This document shows positions 1 to 10,605 of a stretch of 64,000 nt of DNA, one piece after another. Source of the stretch: Agapetus fuscipes (lineage: Eukaryota; Arthropoda; Insecta; Trichoptera; Glossosomatidae); assembly GCA_951799405.1 (NCBI GenBank), contig OX637337.1:1550001-1614000 (forward strand). Reading direction: 5' to 3'. Position 1 is the first letter of the stretch, and every line of letters starts with the position of its first letter. The notes under the pieces are model-generated. The model was not told the origin of the DNA. It did not search any database and saw only the letters and a program-made list of their open reading frames with translations. A program made the translations under genes and the position numbers.

Positions 1-249
1 CCAAGTTTATTGAGATATTTTTAATTTTTTTTTGTGTTCTTTAAGCCTTTCGGATATTGTTCTTCCCGATTGGCCTGTATACAACATTTTCACTAGATAC
101 GTGGCTACCTTTTCAAAGATTGTGCTAAACTAAATATTTAGTTTATTTTTATCAACAAACATGATTTAAACCTTGCCGGTTTTGTGATTTTTGGATTTTA
201 AATTTATAACCGAAACTTGAAATCTTTTAAGAGGCCTTGCACACAATTC

Positions 250-471
250 ACAGGCATTCACCCATACTGTAAAAAATGGTTCACTTTGCCAATGTCACCC
301 CTGTTTCAAGGAATGTCGGCAAGAGTTGCAGGGCTGTTATTTGAGTTTGGATTTTATTTGTAAGTACACAATCAGCCTTTGTAAGCGCGAACTACACGTG
401 TTTGTTTGTGGGCATACATCTGAGAGCTTTGAATGAATATATCCTTGCAACTTAGATTATAGATTATAGCA
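250..471 (+). repeat. S1 module (LINE A 3' end), nearly full
   Basis: It matches the S1 consensus described at 15545-15806, from the 'ggttcactttgccaatgtc' block to the terminal 'gcaacttagatt'. The far 5' end is missing and the middle is slightly shortened. Confidence 0.8.
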
Positions 472-890
472 CACAAGCTCTCTAAAGACTGAAATATTAT
501 AGACAGATCAATTTTTAGTGAAGAGGTCAATAACCGGAGATGAAGCCAGTTTATGGAAGAACATGTTAAAATTATATTCTGAAAAGAAGTAGTTATCCGT
601 TTCATTGAATTTTGCGATATTCCAAGTAAATCGTCTAGCCATACCCATTTTGATATCCATTCAATGATTATTTTAGATTTTTTATTGCTTCAGGGCGCTA
701 TCCCTTAGCAATGTCATATCAAATTTTGAAGGGAGGCTTTGTACGTCTAGTATTAACCATTGCGTAAATACTCAGCCTTCACGTTTATTCAAAATGAATT
801 GAAAAAGAAACAGTGCCCTAAGTCAGTAGTTCTATTTCAATATTATTTTTGTAGTTACGCGATCGTTGAGTATTTTACGCATTTTTTGTC
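472..890. other. No recognisable feature
   Basis: AT-rich DNA. I see no coding potential or repeat family shared with the rest of the window, except a weak echo near 670-730 of the degenerate unit that dominates 29.3-31.4 kb. Confidence 0.5.
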
Positions 891-894
891 CAGA

Positions 895-1215
895 ATCTAA
901 TAGTTTTTTTTTTCAAATATGAGATGGTTTGGGCATTTTGAAAGAATTAACGATGAACGGCTGATAAAAAGAGTGTACAAAGGGAATGTCAAAATGAAGA
1001 AAGCGTGGAAGGAGTAGACCGAGGAAAGTATGGATGGATCGAATAAGTGAGATTGAAAATTATTTAAATATACAGAGAGAGAAAAAGAGAATAGAAGGCA
1101 TGAGTAGAGTGATGAATGTCGAGGAGATGAAAGAAGTGTGCAAGGACAGTAAAGTGGTGACACATCAGCGGAGGTAATGGCCACCTCTAGTGGAACGGCT
1201 GATGGGTACAAGACA
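895..1215 (+). pseudogene. LINE B reverse-transcriptase C-terminal remnant
   Basis: Plus-strand translation in broken frames gives the signature downstream of the RT domain of many arthropod non-LTR retrotransposons: WFGH-ER-NDERL, then a GRPRKVWMDRI-like stretch, then MKEVCKD. The segment ends in the LINE B tail motif 'ccacctctagtggaacggc'. An open frame on the opposite strand here is only a shadow. Internal frameshifts and a TAG show it is dead. Confidence 0.75.
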
Positions 1216-1344
1216 ATACTCATTTTCAGTTTTCACAGAGGTTTTTTTTTTTTGTTTGACTCGGTGTCAAGTTCAAAATTACAATAGAAACTCGGCGGGG
1301 TAACGTCACAGGCCTATGCGGCTAGGGTCCTAATTTCAAATATT

Positions 1345-1415
1345 GTCCGTTAGCTAAGTTAGTAGAACGCTTGCGTTCAAAGCCAGAGGGCAAGAGTTCG
1401 AATCGTCTTGGTGTT
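1345..1415 (+). repeat. tRNA-like pol III head, degenerate
   Basis: A box A-like 'tagctaagttagtag' is followed about 45 bp later by a box B-like 'gagttcgaatcg'. The arms do not fold cleanly, so this is a tRNA-derived SINE head or tRNA pseudogene rather than a tRNA gene. Confidence 0.45.
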
Positions 1416-1943
1416 TACTTTTATATAAAATTATGACGATTATACTTTTTTGTCCATGGAAAATGTTTGGACGCATAATCAAACAGTGTTATTCATCAAA
1501 TACTTCATCCGCAGCTGATACATGCGTCATCTTTTATTTTTTATGGAAAATTCACGTTAAGTGGCGGTTGAGCCATGGATTTGCTCTGTGTGTGACTAAC
1601 ACCGTAACAGTTGTGACGGAATGTTGTACACAATAAAACAAAGAAAGAATAATACAAACAAGAAGTAAATAACGAACTTAAAAGACGGTTTGAAGAAAAT
1701 GGATCAAAATGAGAAAGAAGGATAGGGCAAAAGAGTTTGGCATATAAACTTGGAAAAGTAAATTGTAAGTAATGGGAAATATATAAAACTGAAGAATATT
1801 TTATTTATTATATTTATATATATATTTTTATATATATATATTTGGAAAATCGAGCAACGTTTTATAAATAAATCAATGCTGGGTTTAAGGATATATAGTT
1901 GTGGAAACAAAGGCTGATATTATAATGAATCTACTCGTCAAGT
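1416..1943. other. AT-rich stretch, no gene
   Basis: There is no family match. It contains an (AT)n-like low-complexity tract near 1798-1842. Confidence 0.5.
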
Positions 1944-2310
1944 TTCCTTGACTTATAGGCTGGTATGAGGCTGACCACCCATACTGTTAAAAATGATTCA
2001 CTTTTCCAATGTCACCCCTGTTTCAGGGAAGGTCGGCAGGAGTTGCAGGGTGTATGTTCATTTGGGATTCGGGTTTTTATATTATAGGACCACATGCGGC
2101 ATGCTTAAGCGCGAACTTATATGTGCCTGTTTCAGGGAAGGGCGGTAAGAGTTGCAGGGTGTATGTCCATTTGAGATTTGTTTTTTTTATGTTGTAGGTT
2201 CACAAGCGTGTTCACATGCGTGAACTTGTACGTGTCTGCTTGTGAAAATGCATGTATTGTGAATCTCCAGTATAACATAATCTTTGCAACTTAGATTAGA
2301 TTAGATTAGA
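1944..2310 (+). repeat. S1 module with internal duplication
   Basis: It starts at the typical 'ttccttgacttataggctgg' and ends in a (TTAGA)n tail. The central block ('tgtttcagggaagg' to the 'tgtatgt' region) occurs twice, about 105 bp apart, so this is either two S1 copies fused or an internal duplication. Confidence 0.8.
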
Positions 2311-2388
2311 CATAAATGCATGCCCACAAACAGACGCACAATCAGCGCTTACAAATGATGCATGTGTACTTGGAAAAAAAAATTCAAA
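2311..2388 (-). repeat. S1 module, distal half, split by the LTR element
   Basis: It covers the S1 interval from the tail side to the 'cttacaaatgatgcatgtgtac' region. The missing half resumes at 8823, directly beyond the LTR retrotransposon, so this S1 was the insertion target. Confidence 0.8.
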
Positions 2389-2392
2389 CCAC

Positions 2393-2814
2393 TTTGGGGA
2401 TAAGGGGTCGTGATCGTCGATGAAGTCTGAATCACTTCCCGTTATTCCCAAAAGAATATGTTCTGAAAATAAGATTTGGAAATAAAAACACTTTCAACAC
2501 TTGAATTTTTATTGAATGAGATTAACACAGTTTGGTACTTGATTTGTAATGATAATAATTATTTAGAGACGAATGAAGCTAAGATAATTATTAGGGTACA
2601 GAAATCAAGAAAGGCGACAATGGCGAATGGACGACGGTAGGTCGGAGAGACGTGTTGTTCGCGAGAGAGTCGAGTGCGGAGTCATCGTCATCAGGTCTGC
2701 GTGGAAGGACAACCAAGATGGCGTCCTTGGGTCGCGTCACCAGTCAGAGCGTCAGCTGGTGGCTGTGAACAGAACTAATAAATGACAGAATGATATTTGA
2801 ATGTTCCCGCCACA
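2393..2814 (-). repeat. 3' LTR of the CsRn1-like element
   Basis: 422 bp, matching 8396-8818 base for base by eye apart from a 1-bp indel and substitutions in the first ~20 bp. On the minus strand it opens with TGTGGCGGGAAC. Because 'ccac' is also part of the PBS junction, the inner limit could move by up to 4 bp. Confidence 0.88.
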
Positions 2815-2828
2815 GGACCCCCCTGCCA
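2815..2828 (-). promoter_or_regulatory. Polypurine tract for plus-strand priming
   Basis: On the minus strand the bases abutting the 3' LTR read GGCAGGGGGGTCC. A G-rich purine run here is the expected RNase H-resistant primer. Confidence 0.65.
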
Positions 2829-3194
2829 GCGATTTAGATCGCGATAGAGGATAGTGGCGGTCGTCGTCTGTTGTCCTTGGTGATCTCTGTTTCGGTTGAA
2901 CTGTGATGTGTTGTGTTGGTTCAGATGACGTGCAGTTTTAAAGTTTCGTACTTCGGACTTCGGGTCAATGATTCGCATTTGTTCCCGTTGCATTTTTCGG
3001 TGTGATGCAATGTGCGTCATCGATGTTTGCTTAGCCTTTTTTGATCAGCTGACGAGTTCGGTCAGCTGACGTTGCGCTTGTGAAATTTGAACCTTTGGAA
3101 CAATGGCTCGTTAAATTTACAGTTGTTGTAAAACTTTTTTTTCAGTTTTGCCGTTGTTTGAGATTTACGACAATAAAAGTGAAGTTTTAAGTGG

Positions 3195-4122
3195 CTATAC
3201 ATCTAACCTGTCAGGGAATCTGACGCGTCTGCCAGATCGTGTGACTATGGTCGTTTTTTCTTCGGGTTCTGGAACTGTGCTTGGCTTCGCTGGACTGGAA
3301 ATTGGCGTAGGAAGTGTTGTTGTTTGTTGACTTTCCTCGGCAGTTACATACGCAGGTTTCAGTCTGTCGACAGTAACTGTGACGTTCTTTCCATGTCTGT
3401 TTATGATGAAAGTTCTTTCGTGACGTTTGATCACCTGGTACGGTCCTTCGTATGGGGATTGCAGAGGTTTCCTTACTGTGTCGTCACGTAAAAATACGTG
3501 AGTAGTCGTGGCAAGGTCCTTGAACATGAAGTTCTTCCTTGTACCATGTTGAGTTCCAGGAACGGGGCGTATGTCGTTGAAATGTCTACGTAGAATCTCA
3601 ACAAATCCGTTGGCGTCTTCTTGTCTCTCTTTGGTAGATCCAAGAAATTCTCCAGGTAGCCGTAGCGTTGTGCCGTAGACCAATTCTGCTGACGTTGCTT
3701 GAAGGTCTTCACGCCAGGCTGCACGGATGCCCATGAGAACTGTCGGGAGGGATTCTGTCCATCTGTCGTTCTCGTGGCACTTGATTGCTGCTTTGAGTTG
3801 GCGGTGGAGACGTTCTACCATTCCATTCGCTGCTGGATGATAAGCTGTGGTGTGGATTTGAGTTGTACCTGTCAGGTGATTCAGTTTCCTTAACAGATTT
3901 GACTCAAATTGTCTTCCTTGGTCGGTGGTGATTCTACGAGGGGTTCCAAATCTCGTGATCCAGCCTTCGTAGAATGCGCGTGCTACGGTTTCGGCTTCCT
4001 GATCCTTGATGGGAAATGCTTCTGGCCACCTTGTGAAGCGATCCACACAGGTAAGACAATACCTATTTCCTTCCGACATAGGTAGAATTACGATGTCTAT
4101 GTGGACATGTTCAAATCGTGAC
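3195..4122 (-). CDS. pol: pol C-terminal part: integrase core
   Basis: This fragment carries the DDE integrase core: the first Asp lies in HVHIDIV just upstream of the first Met, the second in TTDQGRQFES (D53 counted from that Met), and Glu in NGMVERLHR (E89). The C-terminal segment ends in a basic SGRRVRFPDR motif and a stop at 3195. It is cut from the rest of pol by the hAT insertion at 4123-4964. Removing the transposon and one 8-bp target duplicate (850 bp) restores the frame arithmetically, so pol was a single frame before the hAT insertion. No chromodomain is visible. Confidence 0.88.
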
Positions 4123-4964
4123 TAGAGAATGCAAAATCCGGATTTTTTTTAAATCCGAATTTTCCAATTTTCCTTTGATTAAAATCCGGATAAACCGGAT
4201 AATCCGGATTTTTCTAAGTTTTAAGGTGATTTGATAAATTGAAATAAAACAGAATTTAAAATCTGCATTTATTCAGACACGACAAATAAAATCAACTAAA
4301 ATAATCAACAAAACTTTGGGTATCAGTCATTTTTCCCTTATATAGGTAAATTAGTTAACTAACATAGTCATAAACTGAACATAACATAAAATCAAATGCA
4401 ACAAAACGTATTATTCATCCTCAAATTAAATTTGCCGTTGTCAAACAATGGTCGGTTAGAAATTTTCACACAAGATAACATTAATTTAGTGACATTAATT
4501 TATAGTTTATGACATTAATTTAGTACATATTAATCAGTCTTATTTAGAAAATGAGATCTTAAAAACATGAAAGCGTCAAGTGTCTCGGTGAGTGAGCGGG
4601 GCGCGGGGCGTCCGTCGCGCCCGCGGCACGCGCACGTCTCGCGTTGCTCGTATTATTGCCTTATATGGGCATAAACAGAGCCAATCACGGATTTCGCGCC
4701 AAATTCGCTCAAACAAAGTACCTACAGCCTATAGCTAATCCTACTAATTCAAATATTGTTCGAATTTGCTTATTAGAGTAGGTAATCGAACTACTTAGAA
4801 TGAAAATTTGTGGATAAATATAAAATATTATGCATTGAACTCAATTTTGGCTAAAATCCGAAGAAACCGGATTTGAGTTTTAAAAACCGGATTTAAAAAA
4901 ACTCCAGAAAATCCGGATTTTTCAGTTATTTTCGAATTTCGAAGAATCCGGATTGCAATCTCTA
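4123..4964. mobile_element. Non-autonomous hAT element nested in integrase
   Basis: 842 bp flanked by a perfect 8-bp duplication 'atcgtgac' (4115-4122 and 4965-4972), the hAT hallmark. The ends are imperfect inverted repeats: TAGAGAATGCAAAATCCGG against TAGAGATTGCAATCCGG. About nine CCGGAT/CCGGAT-like motifs crowd the subterminal regions, as expected for hAT transposase binding sites. There is no transposase frame. A strikingly GC-rich block lies at about 4590-4652, followed by a CArG-like box (4658-4667) and a CCAAT-type motif near 4680. Confidence 0.9.
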
Positions 4965-7122
4965 ATCGTGACGATGGTGGTAAGTATTTTCCAACAGGAG
5001 CTGCGACGTGTCGAGTGATTTTGTTCTTCTGACATTGTATGCAATTGCGAGTCATGTTTCGGCAATCACTCTTGATCGAAGGCCACACGTAACGTTGGGT
5101 TACTAGTTTTGTGGTCGTGTTGATTCCGGGATGAGACAGTTTGTGAATCGCGTTGAATGCTGCTCTTCGGAATCGTTTTGTGATGTACGGTCTTGCATTT
5201 TCCGTGGATATGTCACAAAAGACAGTTACATCTGTGTTCGGAAGCTGTACTTTCTTTAGTTGAAGTACCGAATCTTCATGTAAATATGTCTGGAGTTCTT
5301 CATCCGTTTGTTGGTCTGAAGCTAATGCATTGAAGTCCAGCGTTTGTTCTTCAACGGCCTCAATTCGGGAAAGTGCGTCTGCGACTACGTTGTCTTTTCC
5401 GGATACATGTCGTATGTCCGTGGAAAACTGACCTATATAGTCGAGATGTCTGAATTGTCGTGGTGTACATTTTTCAGCTTTTTGTTTGAAAGCGAATGTG
5501 ATCGGCTTATGATCGGTGAATATGATAAAATTTCGCGCTTCTACCATATGTTTGAAGTACTTGATCGCTAGGTATATAGCTAGCAATTCTCGATCATATG
5601 CTCCGTACTTGCGTTCAGCGGCGCTCAACTTTTTCGAAAAGAACGCCAGTGGTTCCCATTTTCCATTTACGAGTTGTTGGAGTGCTGCACCTACTGCTGT
5701 GTCGGAGGCGTCACTGATGATGGCTAGTTGGGTATCATCGCTTCTAGGATGAGATATCAACGTAGCGTCGGCCAGGCTCTCCTTGCAGGCGTCAAAGGCG
5801 ACGATAGCTTCTGAAGTCCAGATAATCGGTTGTTTTCCTTTGGCGTTGTTCGTCAGTAGGGCGTTTAATGGTGCTTGGATCTGCGCGGCTTTAGGTATGA
5901 ATCTTCTGTAGAAGTTGATTATACCCAGAAATCTGCGTAGATCTTTGATTGTTGTGGGGCGAGTGTATTTCTTGATGGCTTCGACTTTGTCAGGTAGTGG
6001 ACGCGTGCCTTCACCGGTGACAAGATAACCTAGAAATTTTACTTCCTCTTGACCAAAGAAGCATTTTCGGGAGTTGACTACGACTCCGTAGTCTTGAAGT
6101 TTCTTGAACAAAATTTTGAGATGCTGTAGGTGCTCTTCTTCTGAAGTTGATGCGACGAGTATGTCATCAATGTATGCGTAACAGAAGTCAAGTCCTAGTA
6201 GGATTTCGTCAATGAAACGTTGAAAAGTTTGAGCGGCGTTTCGAAGACCGAACGACATGAATTTAAATTCATATAGTCCGAACGGCGTTGTGATGGCTGT
6301 CTTCGAGATGTCTTCTTCAACGACTGGGATTTGGTTGTAGGCTCGAACAAGATCGATGGTTGAGAAAATTGTTCGTCCTTGCAGAGATTGAGCGAAATCT
6401 TGAATGTGTCGAACTGGATACTGATCAGGTACTGTCCTAGCATTCAACCCTCGATAATCGCCGCATGGTCGCCATTGCTCGTCAGATTTCGGGACGAGAT
6501 GAAGAGGTGATGACCAGCAACTCTCCGATGGTTGGATGATCCCTAGTTGTGTCATCTTCTGAAATTCCTTTTTAGCTATCAAAAGTTTATCAGGTGCAAG
6601 TCGTCTTGGTCTTGCAGAAACTGGTGGTCCGGGGGTTGTTTTGATGTGATGTCGTGTGCCGTGGCAAACTTCTCTCGATGTACCATCTGGACGTGTGAGG
6701 TCAGGGAACTGCTGAAGAAGTGCATGGAATAGTGACTTACCAGCAACAGTTTTGACGGTCTCAACATGCACGTTGCTGCGATGTCCAGAAGTAGTGAGCT
6801 GCGTAGTTCGGTCGAGAAGTTTTCCGTGTTTGACGTCTACCAGTAAACCGAAGTGGCCTAGGAAGTCCACTCCGATAATGGGTTTTGTTACGTCTGCGAT
6901 TACAAATCTCCATGTGAAATCTCGTCGTAAACCAAGATTCAGGGTCAGCGTGATGTTTCCATAAGTCGCAATGGTCGTTCCATTGGCCGCGGAGAGTTCG
7001 TACGTTGACTTTGGTGGGCGTCCCTGAATTCGGTTCCGAGGGTAGACACAAAGATCTGCTCCCGTGTCTATGAGATATCGCATCTTCGTTGTAATGTCGG
7101 TGACAAATAGACGGCTCGACAT
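4828..7122 (-). CDS. pol: pol: protease, reverse transcriptase, RNase H, integrase zinc finger
   Basis: Aspartic protease motif DTGAD lies at residues 19-23, counted from the Met at 7122. RT follows with the [14 protein letters not shown] and YIDD (317-320) motifs. RNase H shows SDASD (D471), RELLA (E512) and TDHKP (D537). The integrase HHCC finger has H660, H664, C694 and C697. Residues after about 719 are read-through into the hAT insertion and stop at 4828. The pol frame is open upstream to about 7176 and lies -1 relative to gag. The Met at 7122 therefore need not be used: translation probably enters by frameshifting at 7164-7170. Confidence 0.92.
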   Translation of the reverse strand: MSSRLFVTDITTKMRYLIDTGADLCVYPRNRIQGRPPKSTYELSAANGTTIATYGNITLTLNLGLRRDFTWRFVIADVTKPIIGVDFLGHFGLLVDVKHGKLLDRTTQLTTSGHRSNVHVETVKTVAGKSLFHALLQQFPDLTRPDGTSREVCHGTRHHIKTTPGPPVSARPRRLAPDKLLIAKKEFQKMTQLGIIQPSESCWSSPLHLVPKSDEQWRPCGDYRGLNARTVPDQYPVRHIQDFAQSLQGRTIFSTIDLVRAYNQIPVVEEDISKTAITTPFGLYEFKFMSFGLRNAAQTFQRFIDEILLGLDFCYAYIDDILVASTSEEEHLQHLKILFKKLQDYGVVVNSRKCFFGQEEVKFLGYLVTGEGTRPLPDKVEAIKKYTRPTTIKDLRRFLGIINFYRRFIPKAAQIQAPLNALLTNNAKGKQPIIWTSEAIVAFDACKESLADATLISHPRSDDTQLAIISDASDTAVGAALQQLVNGKWEPLAFFSKKLSAAERKYGAYDRELLAIYLAIKYFKHMVEARNFIIFTDHKPITFAFKQKAEKCTPRQFRHLDYIGQFSTDIRHVSGKDNVVADALSRIEAVEEQTLDFNALASDQQTDEELQTYLHEDSVLQLKKVQLPNTDVTVFCDISTENARPYITKRFRRAAFNAIHKLSHPGINTTTKLVTQRYVWPSIKSDCRNMTRNCIQCQKNKITRHVAAPVGKYLPPSSRLEIAIRILRNSKITEKSGFSGVFLNPVFKTQIRFLRILAKIEFNA

Positions 7123-7123
7123 C

Positions 7124-7170
7124 GGGCATGCCTCGCTGGCCGCATCTAGCGAGTGCCCATGTCGTTTCCC
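7124..7170 (-). promoter_or_regulatory. -1 ribosomal frameshift signal between gag and pol
   Basis: The slippery heptamer G GGA AAC sits in the correct phase of gag at 7164-7170. Five bases later a hairpin begins: GGGCA+CTCGCT (7158-7148) pairs with AGCGAG (7137-7132) and, after a 3-base bulge, TGCCC (7128-7124). The pol frame opens only after a TAG at about 7177-7179, and gag stops at 7146, so the overlap is only about 30 nt and contains the heptamer. This matches the retroviral X XXY YYZ rule. Confidence 0.85.
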
Positions 7171-8045
7171 TGGTAGCTACAGGGTTGTCTGCATTTGTTG
7201 GCAGCTTTTCCGTACCTGGCGTGGTACCAGCAAATGTTTTCGGGTGTCGGGGTTGATTGGCGTTTCCGCGAGTCGCTCCTTGGCCTCGAGAGTGAGCGTT
7301 CTCTGGAGGGGCGGCGTCCTGGCGCGGGGCTTGAACGATGTTGCCTGCGGGGAGTGTCTGAAGAATTTAAGTCTTCTCGTAGACTGGCGATCTCCGATTG
7401 CAGCTGGCGAATGGCCTCGTCAAACTTCGTAGTCAGCGTAGCCTCCGCTACGGTGGGTCGGGTAGCGGTTGCCTCGTCCATTGCGTCGGCCAATTCCGCA
7501 ACCTTGTCCAGGGCGTTCCCGGCTTGCGTTGCCAACACAACTTGCATGTTTTGCGGTAAGCGGCTCATCCAAAGCGTTCGGACGACTTCTTCGTTGACCG
7601 CCGTGCCAGCAAGTGTCTGCAGGTGGCGCAGGAACTGCGTCGGTTTGCGGTCACCCAACTCCTCGTGTTCGAGGAGCCTCCTTGTTTTCTGCAGCTGGGT
7701 CGAGCTGAGCCTCTTAGTTAACTCGTGTTTTAAGAGCTCGTAAGCACCTGTGGTTGGAGGATTGAGTATGATATCTCTTACTTCAGTGGCGTAGCGAGGA
7801 TCTAGTGCGCTCAAGATGTGGTTGAACTTGGTCTCGCTGGTCGTGACTCCGGATGCAGCGAAACTTCGTTCTGCCATGCAGAACCACATCTCTGGGTCTT
7901 CAGGGTGGAAGGCAGGTACTCGTACTGCAACCCTGTTGACGGTCGTACCGGCGTTGGTACTGGCTTGGATCGGGTCGTCATCCTTAGCAATGTTTTCCGT
8001 CCTCACGTCTTTGCTTCCAGCCGCGCGTTCTGGGTAGATGGGCAT
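7146..8045 (-). CDS. gag: gag (capsid and C-H-C-C nucleocapsid knuckle)
   Basis: 299 residues. The N-terminal half ([15 protein letters not shown]... to about residue 190) resembles the Ty3/gypsy capsid domain. A short heptad-like helix ([18 protein letters not shown]) follows, then an Arg/Ser-rich basic stretch and a single C-terminal knuckle [18 protein letters not shown] with C-H-C-C ligands rather than CCHC. That ligand set is reported for the CsRn1 clade. The Met at 8045 is the first in frame and lies about 330 bp inside the PBS. The C-terminus overlaps the pol frame. Confidence 0.9.
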   Translation of the reverse strand: MPIYPERAAGSKDVRTENIAKDDDPIQASTNAGTTVNRVAVRVPAFHPEDPEMWFCMAERSFAASGVTTSETKFNHILSALDPRYATEVRDIILNPPTTGAYELLKHELTKRLSSTQLQKTRRLLEHEELGDRKPTQFLRHLQTLAGTAVNEEVVRTLWMSRLPQNMQVVLATQAGNALDKVAELADAMDEATATRPTVAEATLTTKFDEAIRQLQSEIASLREDLNSSDTPRRQHRSSPAPGRRPSRERSLSRPRSDSRKRQSTPTPENICWYHARYGKAANKCRQPCSYQGNDMGTR

Positions 8046-8378
8046 ATTAACCGGGCAGTGTTATATCGTAAACAAATTATCGATATCGCGACGTATTTAC
8101 AATACGGCCAGTATTATAATGCGATCGTGACGTGGCTCGCGTATGCGGTGGGCGGTGTGGGGCGCGCGGGGTGTCTGCAGATAAGCGCTGCAGTTGCACT
8201 TGCGGGGTGCGGTGCGGTGAGGGGAAAAAAATTGCACGCGTGTGCAACGCGGGGTAATGCGAGTGATGCGATAAGCAAGGAATGCGTTCGCGGCGTCTGT
8301 AACCGTACCTGTACCGTCGTCCGCCCTGACAACACAGCGTTGTTTTTGTCTATTGTGCACTGTTTTTTCCAAAAATTA
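8046..8378 (-). other. Leader of the LTR element
   Basis: GC-richer untranslated leader between PBS and gag. Open frames on both strands here are short and unsupported. Confidence 0.6.
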
Positions 8379-8394
8379 TCACGTCGGGTCACCA
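8379..8394 (-). promoter_or_regulatory. Primer binding site, tRNA-Trp type
   Basis: Minus strand TGGTGACCCGACGTGA. This matches the complement of the eukaryotic tRNA-Trp 3' end with one C missing from the C run, as recalled from the Rous sarcoma virus tRNA-Trp PBS. It starts 1 nt after the LTR. Confidence 0.8.
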
Positions 8395-8395
8395 C

Positions 8396-8818
8396 TTTGG
8401 AGAATAGGGGGTCGTGATCGTCGATGAAGTCTGAATCACTTCCCGTTATTCCCAAAAGAATATGTTCTGAAAATAAGATTTGGAAATAAAAACACTTTCA
8501 ACACTTGAATTTTTATTGAATGAGATTAACACAGTTTGGTACTTGATTTGTAATGATAATAATTATTTAGAGACGAATGAAGCTAAGATAATTATTAGGG
8601 TACAGAAATCAAGAAAGGCGACAATGGCGAATGGACGACGGTAGGTCGGAGAGACGTGTTGTTCGCGAGAGAGTCGAGTGCGGAGTCATCGTCATCAGGT
8701 CTGCGTGGAAGGACAACCAAGATGGCGTCCTTGGGTCGCGTCACCAGTCAGAGCGTCAGCTGGTGGCTGTGAACAGAACTAATAAATGACAGAATGATAT
8801 TTGAATGTTCCCGCCACA
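8396..8818 (-). repeat. 5' LTR of the CsRn1-like element
   Basis: 423 bp and the twin of 2393-2814. As the upstream LTR it should hold the RNA polymerase II promoter, but I see no unambiguous TATA box. Confidence 0.88.
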
Positions 8819-8822
8819 CCAC

Positions 8823-8935
8823 AAATGAACATAAGCCCTGCCACTTTTTCCGCCTTTCCCTAAAACGGGTGACATTGGAAAAAAAGTGAAAGAAGATTTT
8901 ACTGTATGGGAGTCAGCTTCATGCTAACCTTTTGG
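8823..8935 (-). repeat. S1 module, proximal half, split by the LTR element
   Basis: It resumes S1 at 'aaatgaacataagccctgcc' and runs to the S1 5' end ('tcagtcatg'). Its partner is 2311-2388. Confidence 0.8.
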
Positions 8936-10007
8936 TCAGTCATGATTGTATAAATAAACTTATGTTAACATATTTTGCTGGAATACAGAAAAACAGATAT
9001 AAAAAAAAATATTTAACAATGCCAGGTACAAGTTTACTTTGGATATTTTACAAATTTGGCGGCAAATTTTGCGTGGTACGATCATTTGCGAAAATAAATG
9101 GCCCAGGAGTGGGTTTTTATGAGGAAATTTACCCCAGTAAAAGGGTAACGAGCTTTGTACAAACGGTGTATTTCAACTCGACCTTATCTGCACTAGAACT
9201 TTTAGAATTTCCCAAAAAACATTTTTTAGTTATTTTATTTTATTTTTCTGTGTTGTTTTGCTTGAGGTTAATTGCAGGAAACAAAAATAGTTGAGTATTT
9301 TGAACTTCAAATTTCGATAAGTTCTTAGTATGAATTTTACTTTCAAACAAATTGCTAGAATGTTTTTCACTTTCAGATAGATGTACAAGGAATTAATCCA
9401 TAATTTATCTTTGAATGAATTTTCCGAAATTCATGAACGCTTAACTCTACAATATTTAGTTAAATTTTAATTACTGCACAGACTTTATTCAGCTGAGAAA
9501 GTGCAATTTTTTTATGTTTGTGTGCCATGAGAAAATCCATAAAATCCAATGTGGTTTAAAAACGTAATTGAAAATCCAATCATTGAATTTTTCATGCAAT
9601 TTATTAAATGGAACTTTTTTAAAGTGGAAAGAGAACTTACCGTATTTGTCAATAAAGTCTATAAAGTTTTTTCCAAACCAATCTAATTAATCCGAAGTAG
9701 GAAGAAGACGAAGTTAATCCAGTTCGGACTTGCTCACAACACAACAAGGGTGTCTCTCGTGGACATTGGTTACGACACAAAATAAACTCAAATGCATCTT
9801 GAAAACGAAAGTAACCTTGAAATATATTGACACTTCTAACTGCGTTGTCTCCGAAATAGTAGGAAGTGGGAATTTCCCTACTTCCGAAAGCTGAGTAAGC
9901 CTTGTCAGTTCTGTGATTCTTAACAATGTGACTCTTGAAAAAAACACCTAAACGGGAAATCAAAAAAGCTGGTTTTCCGAGAATGGTTTGTTATGTATCG
10001 ATACATA
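8936..10007. other. AT-rich stretch, no gene
   Basis: Open frames at 8932-9294 (+) and 9649-9963 (-) have no recognisable domain, and their composition matches the surrounding non-coding DNA. Confidence 0.5.
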
Positions 10008-10240
10008 TTGCAAAAATATGTATCATTTGAGATTCATATTAAATGCATTCCCACAAGCAGACATGCATAATTTCGCGCTTACACATGCTGCATGTGGACC
10101 TACAATATAAAAAACCCAATCTCAAATGAACATAAGCCCTGCAGCTCTTGCCGACCTTCCCTGAAGCAGGGGTGACATTGGCAAAGTGTACCATTTTTTA
10201 CAGTATGGGTGGTCAGCCGCATACCAACCTATCAGTCAAG
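10008..10240 (-). repeat. S1 module
   Basis: Complete from 'gtatcatttgagattcat' to 'cagtcaaggag', but it lacks the TTAGA tail. Confidence 0.85.
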
Positions 10241-10605
10241 GAGATAAATCGTGACGTTAATTATAAATTAACTTGTAAGAAGTCCTATCCCACTAATTGG
10301 TATGTTTTTGGTTGAAACGCCTCAACATCGTAGGGTAAAGGTACTGAAAGGGAAAATAACAACGAGAAGTAACATTCTTACTAAACGATAAGAATAAAGT
10401 GAAGACAAAGCGGATTTGCTCCCCTCCGCTGTTGTTATTTGAGTGTTTGAGTGTCAGATCGTGCCCGGAGGAAGATGGAATAACAATAACAAGGAATGGA
10501 ATAACATGTTGAGATATGAAGCTTAAGGGCCAACGACACATCAAAGATTTTGAATATTGCAGCCTTTCCAAAAAATATTATATTGAGCTACCTCTACCAA
10601 CTGAG

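Larger units (their letters stand above)
2393..8818 (-). mobile_element. Ty3/gypsy LTR retrotransposon, CsRn1/Kabuki-like
   Basis: A 6.4-kb element reading right to left: LTR (8396-8818), tRNA-Trp type PBS (8379-8394), leader, gag, pol (PR-RT-RH-IN), polypurine tract, LTR (2393-2814). A 4-bp duplication 'ccac' flanks it (2389-2392 and 8819-8822) inside an S1 repeat. The tRNA-Trp PBS, the C-H-C-C gag knuckle and the 4-bp duplication are known CsRn1-clade traits. The LTRs look identical except in the first ~20 plus-strand bases, so the insertion is young. There is no env frame between pol and the 3' LTR. A nested hAT element breaks integrase, so this copy cannot make intact integrase. Confidence 0.9.

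Noticed and set aside
2815..3194. Possible env gene downstream of pol
   Set aside because: Only ~380 bp between the pol stop and the 3' LTR; no signal peptide or transmembrane frame.
7195..8417. Plus-strand frames of 182 and 199 codons across gag and leader
   Set aside because: Antisense shadows of gag and of a GC-rich leader; no domain signature.
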